Below, in pieces: positions 18,693 to 26,499 of a stretch of DNA of 64,000 nt. A program made the position numbers and the translations under genes. Below the pieces are notes generated by a model. It was given only the letters and a program-made list of their open reading frames with translations, ran no database searches and had not been told where the DNA came from. Every line of letters begins with the position of its first letter. The stretch's first letter is position 1. The stretch comes from Arcobacter cloacae. GTDB taxonomy: Bacteria > Campylobacterota > Campylobacteria > Campylobacterales > Arcobacteraceae. The stretch spans positions 186,001 to 250,000 of the forward strand of contig NZ_CP053833.1 of assembly GCF_013201935.1 (NCBI RefSeq). The letters run 5' to 3'.

Positions 18693-19115
18693 TTACTTAA
18701 TATTATCAATTTTAGGAAATTTAAAAGTTTTACTTGTAGGTGCATAACAAAGCCCTAACTTAGAACAACCTTGATATTGAACTTCTAAATTAAATGGTAC
18801 ATTGCCTATTTTTTCTTTGATTAAAGTAGATGGAACATTTAATGAAAAATCTTTAACTATTACTTGGTCACCCTTAAAGTTTTCAGTTGCAGGTTTAGCA
18901 ATGTAATTTGTTAAATCAATCTTTTTAGGCTTTGTGATTAATACTTTCAATTTTTTATCATATACATATATATCCTTATATAATGAAAGTTTAATATCTA
19001 TGCTATTTTGTTTTATTTCTACACTTGGTTTAATAGCAACATCCGGCGATACAAAATCTTTTGCTCCAAAGCTATAGATTACAATACTTAAAAGTACGAG
19101 TAGTTTTTTCGTAAT
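18693..19115 (-). CDS. Periplasmic DsbD N-terminal-domain-like protein
   Basis: The frame encodes about 140 aa: a signal peptide (TKKLLVLLSIVIYSFGA), then a DsbD-alpha-type Ig domain ending in YQGCSKLGLCYAPT, the Cys pair that carries electrons in DsbD. There is no membrane domain, so it is a stand-alone thiol carrier or metal-stress protein. No ATG, GTG or TTG exists between the upstream in-frame stop and the signal peptide. The best start is ATT at 19113-19115 after AAGGTG. A TTG at 18950 would lose the signal and half the domain. It diverges from the CDF transporter across a shared ArsR-type operator. Confidence 0.65.
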   Translation of the reverse strand: MTKKLLVLLSIVIYSFGAKDFVSPDVAIKPSVEIKQNSIDIKLSLYKDIYVYDKKLKVLITKPKKIDLTNYIAKPATENFKGDQVIVKDFSLNVPSTLIKEKIGNVPFNLEVQYQGCSKLGLCYAPTSKTFKFPKIDNIK

Positions 19116-19159
19116 TACACCTTGTTTTAATTTTGAGTGATATTAACACTCTTGATAAG

Positions 19160-19227
19160 TATATTAGTATATTCTAATTAAAATAAACATTAAAATATTG
19201 ACAATTAAATTAGAATATACTAATATA
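19160..19227. promoter_or_regulatory. ArsR-type operator pair and promoter
   Basis: A perfect 20-bp inverted repeat, 19160-19179 with 19208-19227, is separated by 28 bases. Each arm contains the palindromic core TTAGnnnnnnCTAA, so each is probably a full ArsR-family site. TTGACA at 19198-19203 and TAATAT at 19221-19226 (17-base spacing) form a promoter towards the transporter, with the right arm covering the -10. The left arm lies towards the divergent gene. The regulator is likely the ArsR protein encoded at 20117. Confidence 0.8.
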
Positions 19228-19265
19228 GATTATTGTTTTTAGAATATATAAAAAAAGGAAGAAAT

Positions 19266-20060
19266 ATGGAAAAGACAACATTTGAAATCAAAAAAATGGA
19301 TTGTCCATGTGAAGAAAACTTACTCAGAATGAAACTTGATGTTATTGAAGAGGTTAAAAACCTTGAGTTTGATATTCCAAATAGAAAATTAACTGTTTAT
19401 CATATTGGTAATATTTCTGAAATTGAAAGTTCAATAAATGATTTAAAACTAGGGGATACCCTTTTAAGTAGTGAAACTACAGAAGAAGTTGAGTTTAAAG
19501 AAGAAAGTGGACAACGTAAGTTACTTTGGACAGTACTAGCTATTAATTTTGCATTTTTTTTGATAGAAATGTCAACTGGTATTATTTCAAAATCAATGGG
19601 ACTTGTTGCAGATAGCTTAGATATGCTTGCCGATTCATTTGTATATGGTATTAGTCTATTAGCAGTAGGAGGAACAATTGCAAGGAAAAATAATGTTTCG
19701 AAACTTGCTGGATATTTCCAAATATTACTTGCATTTATAGGATTTATTGAAGTTATGAGAAGGTTTCTTGGGGATGGTCAAATGCCAGATTTTTGGACAA
19801 TGATTATTGTATCAACTTTTGCACTTATAGCAAATGGAATTTGTTTATATCTGTTTATGAAATCTAAAAGTGAAGAATCGCATATGCAAGCTAGTATGAT
19901 ATTCACTTCAAATGATATAATAATTAATTTTGGAGTAATTGTTTCTGCTGTACTTGTGTCAGTGTTAAATTCAAATAAACCAGACTTAATCGTTGGAGCG
20001 ATAGTATTTATTCTAGTAATTTATGGTGCAATTAGAATATTAAGGCTTACGAGAAACTAA
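19266..20060 (+). CDS. CDF-family cation efflux transporter
   Basis: The product has 264 aa. An N-terminal HMA-like domain (KKMDCPCEENLLR) precedes a membrane half of about six helices. TM-borne metal-site residues appear in VADSLDMLADS (the D-x-x-x-D pattern of CDF transporters) and again as a second site near FTSNDIIIN. It should export Zn, Cd or Co by proton antiport. ATG 19266 follows AAGGAAG. A TTG at 19233 is less likely because it falls close to the operator. It is co-transcribed with the ArsR gene. Confidence 0.87.
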   Translation: MEKTTFEIKKMDCPCEENLLRMKLDVIEEVKNLEFDIPNRKLTVYHIGNISEIESSINDLKLGDTLLSSETTEEVEFKEESGQRKLLWTVLAINFAFFLIEMSTGIISKSMGLVADSLDMLADSFVYGISLLAVGGTIARKNNVSKLAGYFQILLAFIGFIEVMRRFLGDGQMPDFWTMIIVSTFALIANGICLYLFMKSKSEESHMQASMIFTSNDIIINFGVIVSAVLVSVLNSNKPDLIVGAIVFILVIYGAIRILRLTRN

Positions 20061-20116
20061 TAATCAATCGTAAAAGATAGCTATATAGGTTTTTAGTAAG
20101 ATAAAAAAGGAAAAGT

Positions 20117-20476
20117 ATGACAAATACAATAAACTGTGTCCGAGATAAAAATAATGATGTTTTGGTTAAAAAAGCAAAAAAAGACATTAGTAAAAATAAA
20201 AAAAATATTGATTATCAATCAAAAGTTTTTGCTCTTTTAGGTAGTGAAGTTAGATTTAGAATTGTTTATTTACTTTTAAATAATAAAGAACTATGTGTAT
20301 GTGATTTTTGTGATATTCTAGAAATGAATCAATCTCCTATCTCTCAACACTTAAGAAAATTAAAAGATGCAGGTATTTTAGAGAATAAACGTGAAAAATT
20401 GGCAATATTTTATTTCATTCCTTACTCAATGAGAGAAATACTACAACTTTTAATTAATAGCAAAGCAAAAGAGTAA
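20117..20476 (+). CDS. ArsR/SmtB-family metal-sensing repressor
   Basis: The product has 119 aa. A basic, probably flexible N-terminus (1-35) precedes a winged helix with the metal-site motif ELCVCDFC at about 58-65 and the recognition helix SPISQHLRKLKDAG. CVC in this helix is the As/Cd/Pb-type thiolate site of ArsR/CadC proteins, here with an extra Cys. It likely represses the divergent pair of promoters at 19160-19227 and releases when metal binds. Confidence 0.92.
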   Translation: MTNTINCVRDKNNDVLVKKAKKDISKNKKNIDYQSKVFALLGSEVRFRIVYLLLNNKELCVCDFCDILEMNQSPISQHLRKLKDAGILENKREKLAIFYFIPYSMREILQLLINSKAKE

Positions 20477-20485
20477 AACAATACC

Positions 20486-21163
20486 ATGAAAAGAATTTTA
20501 TTATTAGAAGATGACTTATCCTTAGGTGAAACTATTAAAGAATTATTATTGGAAAATGATTATGAAGTTGACTATGTTACTAAAGGCAATGATGTCATAG
20601 AGATCACTTTTGATAAAGAATATGATTTATATATCTTTGATATAAATGTTCCTGATATTGATGGACTTGAAATACTTAAAAGTTTACGAGATGCTGACGA
20701 TTCAACACCCGCAATATTTATTAGTGCTATGACAGATTTAAAGACCTTTTTAAAGGGCTTTGAAGTTGGTGCAGATGATTTTATAAAAAAGCCTTTCTAT
20801 CCCGAGGAGTTAATTGTAAAAGTGAATTTAAAACTCTCTTCAAATAAAAAGGAAATAGCTTTTAATGACATCGTATACTTACCAAAAAACAAGCAGCTAT
20901 TTAAAAACAATGAGAATATATATTTAACTCAAATTCAATTAAATCTATTTGAACTATTTATTAATAATAAAAACCGAATAATTGAACAAGAAGAGCTTTA
21001 TGATTGTTTGGAAAAACCAACTGGAAATGCTTTAAGATTTCATATTAATAAGTTAAAAAATTTAACAGAGTTAAATATAAAGAATATTAGAGGTCAAGGA
21101 TATAGGCTATATTTACATAAAGGTACAAAATGCGCCACGGTTCTTAAATATGGCTTAATCTAA
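20486..21163 (+). CDS. OmpR-family response regulator, C-terminus altered
   Basis: The product has 225 aa. The receiver domain has the acidic pair EDD near residue 8, the phosphoacceptor in FDINVPDIDG at about 52, and the Lys of KKPF. A winged-helix DNA-binding domain follows. Family members in this window stop just after GxGYRF/GYKF, but here the frame runs on for about 15 residues (LHKGTKCATVLKYGLI) unlike its relatives. The histidine kinase that normally overlaps such a gene is missing. A recombination junction near 21110-21120 is likely. It begins nine bases after arsR. Confidence 0.88.
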   Translation: MKRILLLEDDLSLGETIKELLLENDYEVDYVTKGNDVIEITFDKEYDLYIFDINVPDIDGLEILKSLRDADDSTPAIFISAMTDLKTFLKGFEVGADDFIKKPFYPEELIVKVNLKLSSNKKEIAFNDIVYLPKNKQLFKNNENIYLTQIQLNLFELFINNKNRIIEQEELYDCLEKPTGNALRFHINKLKNLTELNIKNIRGQGYRLYLHKGTKCATVLKYGLI

Positions 21164-21502
21164 TGTAATTTAACTTTTAAAATAAATCTGACTTACTAAA
21201 TGATTCTTTTTACTAACAATTTTAATTATTCTTCAACTTAAAAAAAATTTAACATTTAACTCTTAATATAAAAATCCTTTCTCACAAATGGTGGTTTTTA
21301 AGAATGAAAAAAAGCAAATTACTAAATTCCATAAAATCATACTTTTAAATTCTCAAAAACTATTCTCAAAACTAATTCTTAATTTGTTATAATTTATATG
21401 AGTTTTAAGAAAATTTATTTATTATTCTTTATATTTTAGTTAGTTTATAACTATCTATAAGATATAATCTATATATAATAATTATATATAAAGGATTACT
21501 AA
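21164..21502 (+). other. Gene-free gap before the Fic module
   Basis: These 339 AT-rich bases show no open frame of interest. GTTATAATTT around 21388-21397 could be a -10 element, and GATATAATCTATATATAATAATTATATATAAAGG just before the next ATG is rich in short palindromes, plausible as an autoregulatory site for the toxin-antitoxin-like genes. No trace of the missing sensor kinase is recognisable. Confidence 0.4.
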
Positions 21503-21739
21503 ATGTTAATCTATGGTATTACAGATATTCAAAATAAACCTTCATTAATAAAAAGTATGGATATTGCTCAAATTGTTGATAAAAGAAAAAATATTACATT
21601 AGGATATTTCATTTCTTCTAAATATGAAAAACAAATTAAACCTTTGATTGATAAAATTGATCGTGATGAAAAATTAGCTAAACTTAAAAAATTAAAACAA
21701 CATGAAGATTTTGAAAAAGAGAGTGAAAACAACTCATGA
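21503..21739 (+). CDS. Putative antitoxin-like small protein upstream of fic
   Basis: The product has 78 aa. A compact N-terminal part ([20 protein letters not shown]) resembles the beta strands of Phd/YefM-type antitoxins, and the second half is a highly charged helix. The stop overlaps the fic start by four bases. Position and size suggest an antitoxin or regulator for the Fic protein, though class III Fic proteins carry their own inhibitory helix, so its role may be DNA binding instead. Confidence 0.55.
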   Translation: MLIYGITDIQNKPSLIKSMDIAQIVDKRKNITLGYFISSKYEKQIKPLIDKIDRDEKLAKLKKLKQHEDFEKESENNS

Positions 21740-22284
21740 AAAATATTGATAAATTAAGTATTGAAAAAGCATATCTTCTTTTTGATAGTAAAGAGATAGA
21801 TAACTTTGAAGTTGGAACATTAAAGGGCTTACAACAAATTCACAAATTTTTATTTGATGGATTATATGATTTTGCTGGAGAAATTAGAACTCTTAATATT
21901 TCAAAAGGTAATTTTAGATTTGCTAACTCTTTATATTTAAAAGAGATTTTGGACAAAATAGAAACTATGAATGAAAATACTTTTGAAGAGATAATAGCAA
22001 AATATGTTGAAATGAATATTGCTCATCCATTTATGGAAGGTAATGGAAGAACCATGCGTATTTGGCTTGATATGATGTTAAAGAAAAATCTAAAAAAGGT
22101 TGTTAATTGGCAATTTATAGATAAAGAATTATATTTACAATCAATGGAGCGAAGCCCTATTAATGATTTAGAATTAAGATTTTTATTAAGTGCTAATCTT
22201 ACAGATAAAGTAGATGATAGAGAAGTAATATTCAAAGGAATAGAACAATCTTACTATTATGAAGGATATGTAGTTGAAAAATGA
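21736..22284 (+). CDS. Fic family protein, class III (C-terminal inhibitory motif)
   Basis: The product has 182 aa. The catalytic motif [12 protein letters not shown] lies at 97-108, with the flap strand near [12 protein letters not shown]. The C-terminus has SYYYEG (172-177), the S-x-x-x-E-G inhibitory motif whose C-terminal position defines class III, as in the Neisseria meningitidis Fic protein of similar length. It should AMPylate a cytoplasmic target when the helix is released. The gene overlaps both neighbours by four to eleven bases. Confidence 0.92.
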   Translation: MKNIDKLSIEKAYLLFDSKEIDNFEVGTLKGLQQIHKFLFDGLYDFAGEIRTLNISKGNFRFANSLYLKEILDKIETMNENTFEEIIAKYVEMNIAHPFMEGNGRTMRIWLDMMLKKNLKKVVNWQFIDKELYLQSMERSPINDLELRFLLSANLTDKVDDREVIFKGIEQSYYYEGYVVEK

Positions 22285-22585
22285 ATTTAATTGTAAAGAT
22301 ATAGTTATTACAGAACAAAATACAAAAGCATTAATTATTTCAAAAGATGATGAAAATTCTATTTTAGATACAGTTATTATCTTACCATTATCATCTAATA
22401 CTCTTGATGATATGTTCCCTTATAGAATTAGAATTCAAAATAGAGATAATTTAATAGATGATTCTGATGTTTTAATTAATCAAATTACAACATTAAATAA
22501 ATTTAAAATAAAAGAGAAGATAGCTAAATTAAGCCAAGAAGAATATGATTTAGTTATACAAGCTCTTTGTAAAAATTTCAAATAA
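22274..22585 (+). CDS. MazF/PemK-like protein
   Basis: The 103-aa protein follows the MazF fold order: [48 protein letters not shown] and a last helix [14 protein letters not shown]. MazF toxins are RNases. The usual N-terminal loop with the conserved Arg (TRPALV-type) reads TKALII here, so activity is uncertain. It overlaps fic by eleven bases and is followed within ten bases by the recombinase. There is no separate MazE-like gene next to it. Confidence 0.72.
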   Translation: MKNEFNCKDIVITEQNTKALIISKDDENSILDTVIILPLSSNTLDDMFPYRIRIQNRDNLIDDSDVLINQITTLNKFKIKEKIAKLSQEEYDLVIQALCKNFK

Positions 22586-22594
22586 GATGATTAA

Positions 22595-23143
22595 ATGCTA
22601 ATAGGATATGCAAGAGTTTCAACAACAGATCAGAATCTAACATTTCAAAAAGAAGCTTTAGAAAAAGCTGGATGTGAAAGAATTTATGAAGATGAATTAA
22701 GTGGTACAAAAGATAATCGTCCAGGTCTTTTAAAAGCTCTTGAGATGCTAAGAGAAAATGACACATTAGTTGTATGGAAACTCGATAGATTAGGAAGAAG
22801 TGTAAAAAGTTTAATTGAACTTGTGAGTGAACTGAATTCTAAAAATATTCATTTTAAAAGTTTAACTGATTCAATAGATACATCAACACCAAGTGGAAGA
22901 TTCTTTTTTCATGTGATGGCAAGTTTAGCCCAAATGGAAAGAGAATTAATTGTTGAAAGAACAAAAGCTGGGCTTGAATCTGCTAAAAAACTAGGACGTG
23001 TTGGTGGAAGAAAAAGAACTATGACAGATAGTAAACTTGCAAGTGCAAAAAAACTTTTAGAATCAGGTGCTCTTCCAAAAGATGTAGCAAAAGATTTAGG
23101 TGTATCTCTTGCTACCCTTTATAGGTGGATTCCTGCAACATAA
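22595..23143 (+). CDS. Serine recombinase/resolvase (intact copy)
   Basis: The 182-aa small serine recombinase starts with YARVSTTDQN (catalytic Ser) and contains WKLDRLGRS, the ASLAQMERELI helix and a C-terminal Hin-type HTH (DVAKDLGVSLATLYRW). It could act as a resolvase or invertase of a transposon or plasmid. The gene sits at the left edge of the metal-resistance island, and a related, truncated copy lies at 34904-35172 and a broken one at 48790-49347. Confidence 0.95.
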   Translation: MLIGYARVSTTDQNLTFQKEALEKAGCERIYEDELSGTKDNRPGLLKALEMLRENDTLVVWKLDRLGRSVKSLIELVSELNSKNIHFKSLTDSIDTSTPSGRFFFHVMASLAQMERELIVERTKAGLESAKKLGRVGGRKRTMTDSKLASAKKLLESGALPKDVAKDLGVSLATLYRWIPAT

Positions 23144-23192
23144 AAAAAATAAAATTTCTTTTTCTCTGCTATTTATATTTTTATTTTGCGAA

Positions 23193-23537
23193 TCACAAAC
23201 TAATATTAAATTTTTGAAGTAAAGAAATCATTATATAATAACTAATAATTGTAATAAATATTGAACCCAATAATGAGATATAGAAGTTAAAATATTTGAG
23301 AAAAATAGGCAAAATAACAAATAATACTAAAGAGGGAATAACTAACCAAAAAATTGAATATGAAAGTTTTGAGATAGTTTCTACATTTTTTGTATCAACA
23401 TATATCCAAATAAAAGCCAACACGGATACAAAAGGTATAGATGCTAAGATAGCTCCAACGAATGAACTTCTTTTTGAAAGTTCTGATATACCCACAATTA
23501 AAATAGCAGAAATTAAAACTTTTATAATGTAATACAT
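23193..23537 (-). CDS. DUF3147-like membrane protein
   Basis: The product has 114 aa and four hydrophobic helices. SELSKRSSFVGAILASIPF and IWIYVDTK fit the DUF3147 family of small integral membrane proteins with no known function. It is the last gene of the - strand metal cluster and is separated by 55 bases from ynfA. It may be co-transcribed with the efflux genes. Confidence 0.7.
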   Translation of the reverse strand: MYYIIKVLISAILIVGISELSKRSSFVGAILASIPFVSVLAFIWIYVDTKNVETISKLSYSIFWLVIPSLVLFVILPIFLKYFNFYISLLGSIFITIISYYIMISLLQKFNISL

Positions 23538-23592
23538 TCAAAAATGAAGGAGCTTAGTGTACTCCTATCAAAATTTATCTTGACATTCCCAA

Positions 23593-23922
23593 TTAGTTTG
23601 CTTTATTTCCAATAAATATAATAAATGCTCCAATCATTGCTAAACTTGCACCTATAATATCCCATCTATTAAAACTCTCTCTTTCAACTAAAACAAGCCA
23701 AATTAAAGAAGCTATTATATAAATCCCACCATATATAGCATAAATTCTTCCTGCATTTTCCACATCAATTTTGGTTAAAACATAAGCAAAAAGAATTAAA
23801 GAAATAACCCCTAACACTATCCACCAAGGAGTTTTTCCAAGTCTAAAATACAACCAAAAAGCAAAACAGCCAAATATTTCAAAAAAAGCTGCTAAAAAGA
23901 ATATCCCTAAATTACCTATCAT
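23593..23922 (-). CDS. YnfA/UPF0060 family small multidrug-resistance-like protein
   Basis: The product has 109 aa and four helices. AAFFEIFGCFAFW, the GRIYAIYGGIYI stretch and a terminal GASLAMIGAFIIF are typical of YnfA (UPF0060), a relative of small multidrug transporters. It starts five bases after the P-type ATPase stop, so it belongs to the same transcript. Confidence 0.88.
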   Translation of the reverse strand: MIGNLGIFFLAAFFEIFGCFAFWLYFRLGKTPWWIVLGVISLILFAYVLTKIDVENAGRIYAIYGGIYIIASLIWLVLVERESFNRWDIIGASLAMIGAFIIFIGNKAN

Positions 23923-23927
23923 TTATT

Positions 23928-26012
23928 TTATTTTTCTTTTATAGTATTTAGAATTCTCATAGAATTAAAAATAGCAAGTAAAGCTACACCAACATCTGCA
24001 AAAATCGCTTCTTTCATACCAATGATTGCTCCTGCACCAAGAACAAGAAAACCAATTTTAACTATCATAATAAAAACAATATTTTGATAAACAATTGTTT
24101 TAGTTTTTTTAGCAATTTTTATAGCATCAACAATAGATTGTATATTATCATTTAAAAGAATAATATCAGCAGATTTTACAGCTAAATCACTACCAATTCC
24201 ACCCATAGCAATTCCAAGATCTGCGTTTGCTAAAGTTGGAGCATCATTTATTCCATCACCTACAAAAGCCGTAGGTTGATTCGTCTGTTTTTTTATCTTC
24301 TCAAAATAAGTCAATTTTTCTTGAGGTAAAAGTTCATATTTTACTTCATCTATGCCCAATACAGTAGCTACATTTAAAGCAACTTCCTTTTTATCTCCTG
24401 TTAACATATACGTTTTATTGATATTGAGTTTTTTGAGTTCACTAATGACGCTTTTTGCTTCAGTTTTGATAATATCATCTACTACAATATAACCTGCAAA
24501 TACATTATCAATGGCGATTAAGATTGCACTTAAATTCTCTTTTACATCATCATATTGTATATTAAATTTTGTAAGAAGTTTTGTATTTCCTATTAAAACT
24601 TCTTTGTTATCTACAATTGCTTTTATTCCCATGCCACCAAACTCTTCATGAGTTATTATATGTTTTAAGTCAATTTCTTTACCATAAGCCTTTACAATAG
24701 ACAGTGCAATAGGATGCGTTGAAAAACTCTCTGAATAGGCTGCAAGTTTTAAAAGTTCATCTTCTGGTAATAGTTTGCTCTTAATATCTGTGACTTCAAA
24801 TACTCCATGGGTAAGTGTACCTGTTTTATCAAATACAATATTTCTTATTTCTGTTAGTTTTTCTACATAGTTTGCACCTTTTACCAATACACCTCTTTTA
24901 GATATAGCACCAATGGCACTAAAAAAAGATAATGGAACAGAAACCACTAAAGCACAAGGGCAAGAAATTACTAAAAAAATTAATCCTCTTTCTATCCAAT
25001 CTGTAAACACTGCTCCTTGGATAAATAATGGGGGAAGTGTACTTAATAAAACAGCAAGAATAACTACAATGGGTGTATAAACAGCAGCGAACTTCGAGAT
25101 AAATTTCTCAGCAGATGCTTTTTTTGAAGCTGCATTTTCAATGAGTTCTACAATTTTAGCAATAGTTGAATCTTTATAAAGGGATTTTACTTTTATATAT
25201 GAAGCATTTGATATATTGATATAACCACTGATAAGTTCTTCATTTTCATTGATGGTTTTAGGTTTAAATTCACCTGTAATTGTACTTGTATCAAAAGAAC
25301 ATTTTTTTGAAAGAAGTATCCCATCTACAGGTACTTTTTCTCCTACTTTAACTAAAATAGTATCGCCGATTTTTACATTTTCAGGTGTTTTTTGAATAAT
25401 ATTTTCACCCTCTTTAACATTTGCAAATTCAGGTTTAATATCTATAAGTGCATTAATATTATCTCTTGAATTATTAACAGCAACTGCTTGGAACATCTCT
25501 CCTATTTGATAAAATAGCATAACAGCAATCCCCTCAACATATTCACCCAATGCAAAGGCTCCAATAGTTGCAATGCTCATTAAAAAATGTTCATCAAATA
25601 CTTTACCATTTTTTATATTTTTAATAGCTTGAAATATTACATCCCGACCAACTAACAAATAAGCAGTTACATATAAAATGAGTTGAAGGTTTTTATTGCT
25701 TACATAGTTGTAAGATATAAATGTTAAAATAATAGAAATAATTGTAATTAATAAAAGTTTTTTATTAAGAAGTTCCCAAAAAGTTCTCTGTTTTTTTGTT
25801 TCATCTTTTATAATTAGGACTTGTTTCTCGATTTTTTGAATCTCATTTTCAATTTTGTCTAATAAATTTTTTTCACTTTTTTGTTCAAAACTCAAAGTCG
25901 AAGTAGCAAAATTTAATTTTACATTGCTAAGTTCATCGAGTTCATTTAATCTTTTTTCGATTTTTCCCGCACAATTTGCACAATCAAGATTTTGAAGTTT
26001 TACTGTTGTCAT
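23928..26012 (-). CDS. Zn/Cd/Pb-type heavy-metal P-type ATPase
   Basis: The 694-aa P1B ATPase exports divalent metal ions. It has an N-terminal HMA domain (LDCANCAGKIE), the transmembrane metal site SCPCALVVSVP (the CPC form of ZntA/CadA-like pumps), TGEFKPK, the phosphorylated Asp in DKTGTLT and the hinge GDGINDAPTLANADLG. The Lys following the last helices is missing from view because the C-terminus is short but normal. It sits downstream of the RND efflux genes and upstream of ynfA. Confidence 0.93.
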   Translation of the reverse strand: MTTVKLQNLDCANCAGKIEKRLNELDELSNVKLNFATSTLSFEQKSEKNLLDKIENEIQKIEKQVLIIKDETKKQRTFWELLNKKLLLITIISIILTFISYNYVSNKNLQLILYVTAYLLVGRDVIFQAIKNIKNGKVFDEHFLMSIATIGAFALGEYVEGIAVMLFYQIGEMFQAVAVNNSRDNINALIDIKPEFANVKEGENIIQKTPENVKIGDTILVKVGEKVPVDGILLSKKCSFDTSTITGEFKPKTINENEELISGYINISNASYIKVKSLYKDSTIAKIVELIENAASKKASAEKFISKFAAVYTPIVVILAVLLSTLPPLFIQGAVFTDWIERGLIFLVISCPCALVVSVPLSFFSAIGAISKRGVLVKGANYVEKLTEIRNIVFDKTGTLTHGVFEVTDIKSKLLPEDELLKLAAYSESFSTHPIALSIVKAYGKEIDLKHIITHEEFGGMGIKAIVDNKEVLIGNTKLLTKFNIQYDDVKENLSAILIAIDNVFAGYIVVDDIIKTEAKSVISELKKLNINKTYMLTGDKKEVALNVATVLGIDEVKYELLPQEKLTYFEKIKKQTNQPTAFVGDGINDAPTLANADLGIAMGGIGSDLAVKSADIILLNDNIQSIVDAIKIAKKTKTIVYQNIVFIMIVKIGFLVLGAGAIIGMKEAIFADVGVALLAIFNSMRILNTIKEK

Positions 26013-26077
26013 TGATATTTTTCCTTTAAAGTAAAAGATAAGAGATGTTAAATATCTCTTATCTTACTTATTTTTCG

Positions 26078-26470
26078 TTAATTAAATGCAAAAGAACCTT
26101 TTGAAGTTCGAGTAACTCCTCCTGTCATTATATTATATGTGATAACGTATCCATATTCACCCTTTTCTGAAAGCGTAACATTAAATGAATAGTTTTTTTT
26201 ATCATTTACTTTATTACTATTATACTCAACTACTTCACCATTTGGTTTATATACTTTTAAATTTACATTTACTCCATCTAAAGATTTAGTTTTATAAAGA
26301 ATTTTAACGTTAAATTCATTATCTCCTAATTTTAATTCATCGTACACTTTTACTAAAACTCTATAGTCTTTAGTAGTTTGATGTGATAAATATATCTCTT
26401 TTGCATTTAAAGAAGTAGTCCCACTTAATAAAATTCCTGATACAAGTAATATTCTGAGTAAATTTTTCAT
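26078..26470 (-). CDS. Periplasmic FixH/YtkA-like protein (RND-linked copy)
   Basis: The product has 130 aa. The signal peptide ends near SLNA. The remainder is one Ig-like beta domain (DYRVLVKVYDELKLGDN, VNLKVYKPNGE, GEYGYVITYN) of the YtkA/FixH type, which binds Cu in some relatives. A paralogue in the copper cluster (41148-41537) shares the layout and the TxSKRGSF/TRTSKGSF ending. It lies 30 bases after the RND pump gene. Confidence 0.75.
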   Translation of the reverse strand: MKNLLRILLVSGILLSGTTSLNAKEIYLSHQTTKDYRVLVKVYDELKLGDNEFNVKILYKTKSLDGVNVNLKVYKPNGEVVEYNSNKVNDKKNYSFNVTLSEKGEYGYVITYNIMTGGVTRTSKGSFAFN

Positions 26471-26499
26471 TTTTTTCCTTTTGTTTGATTTAAATTATA

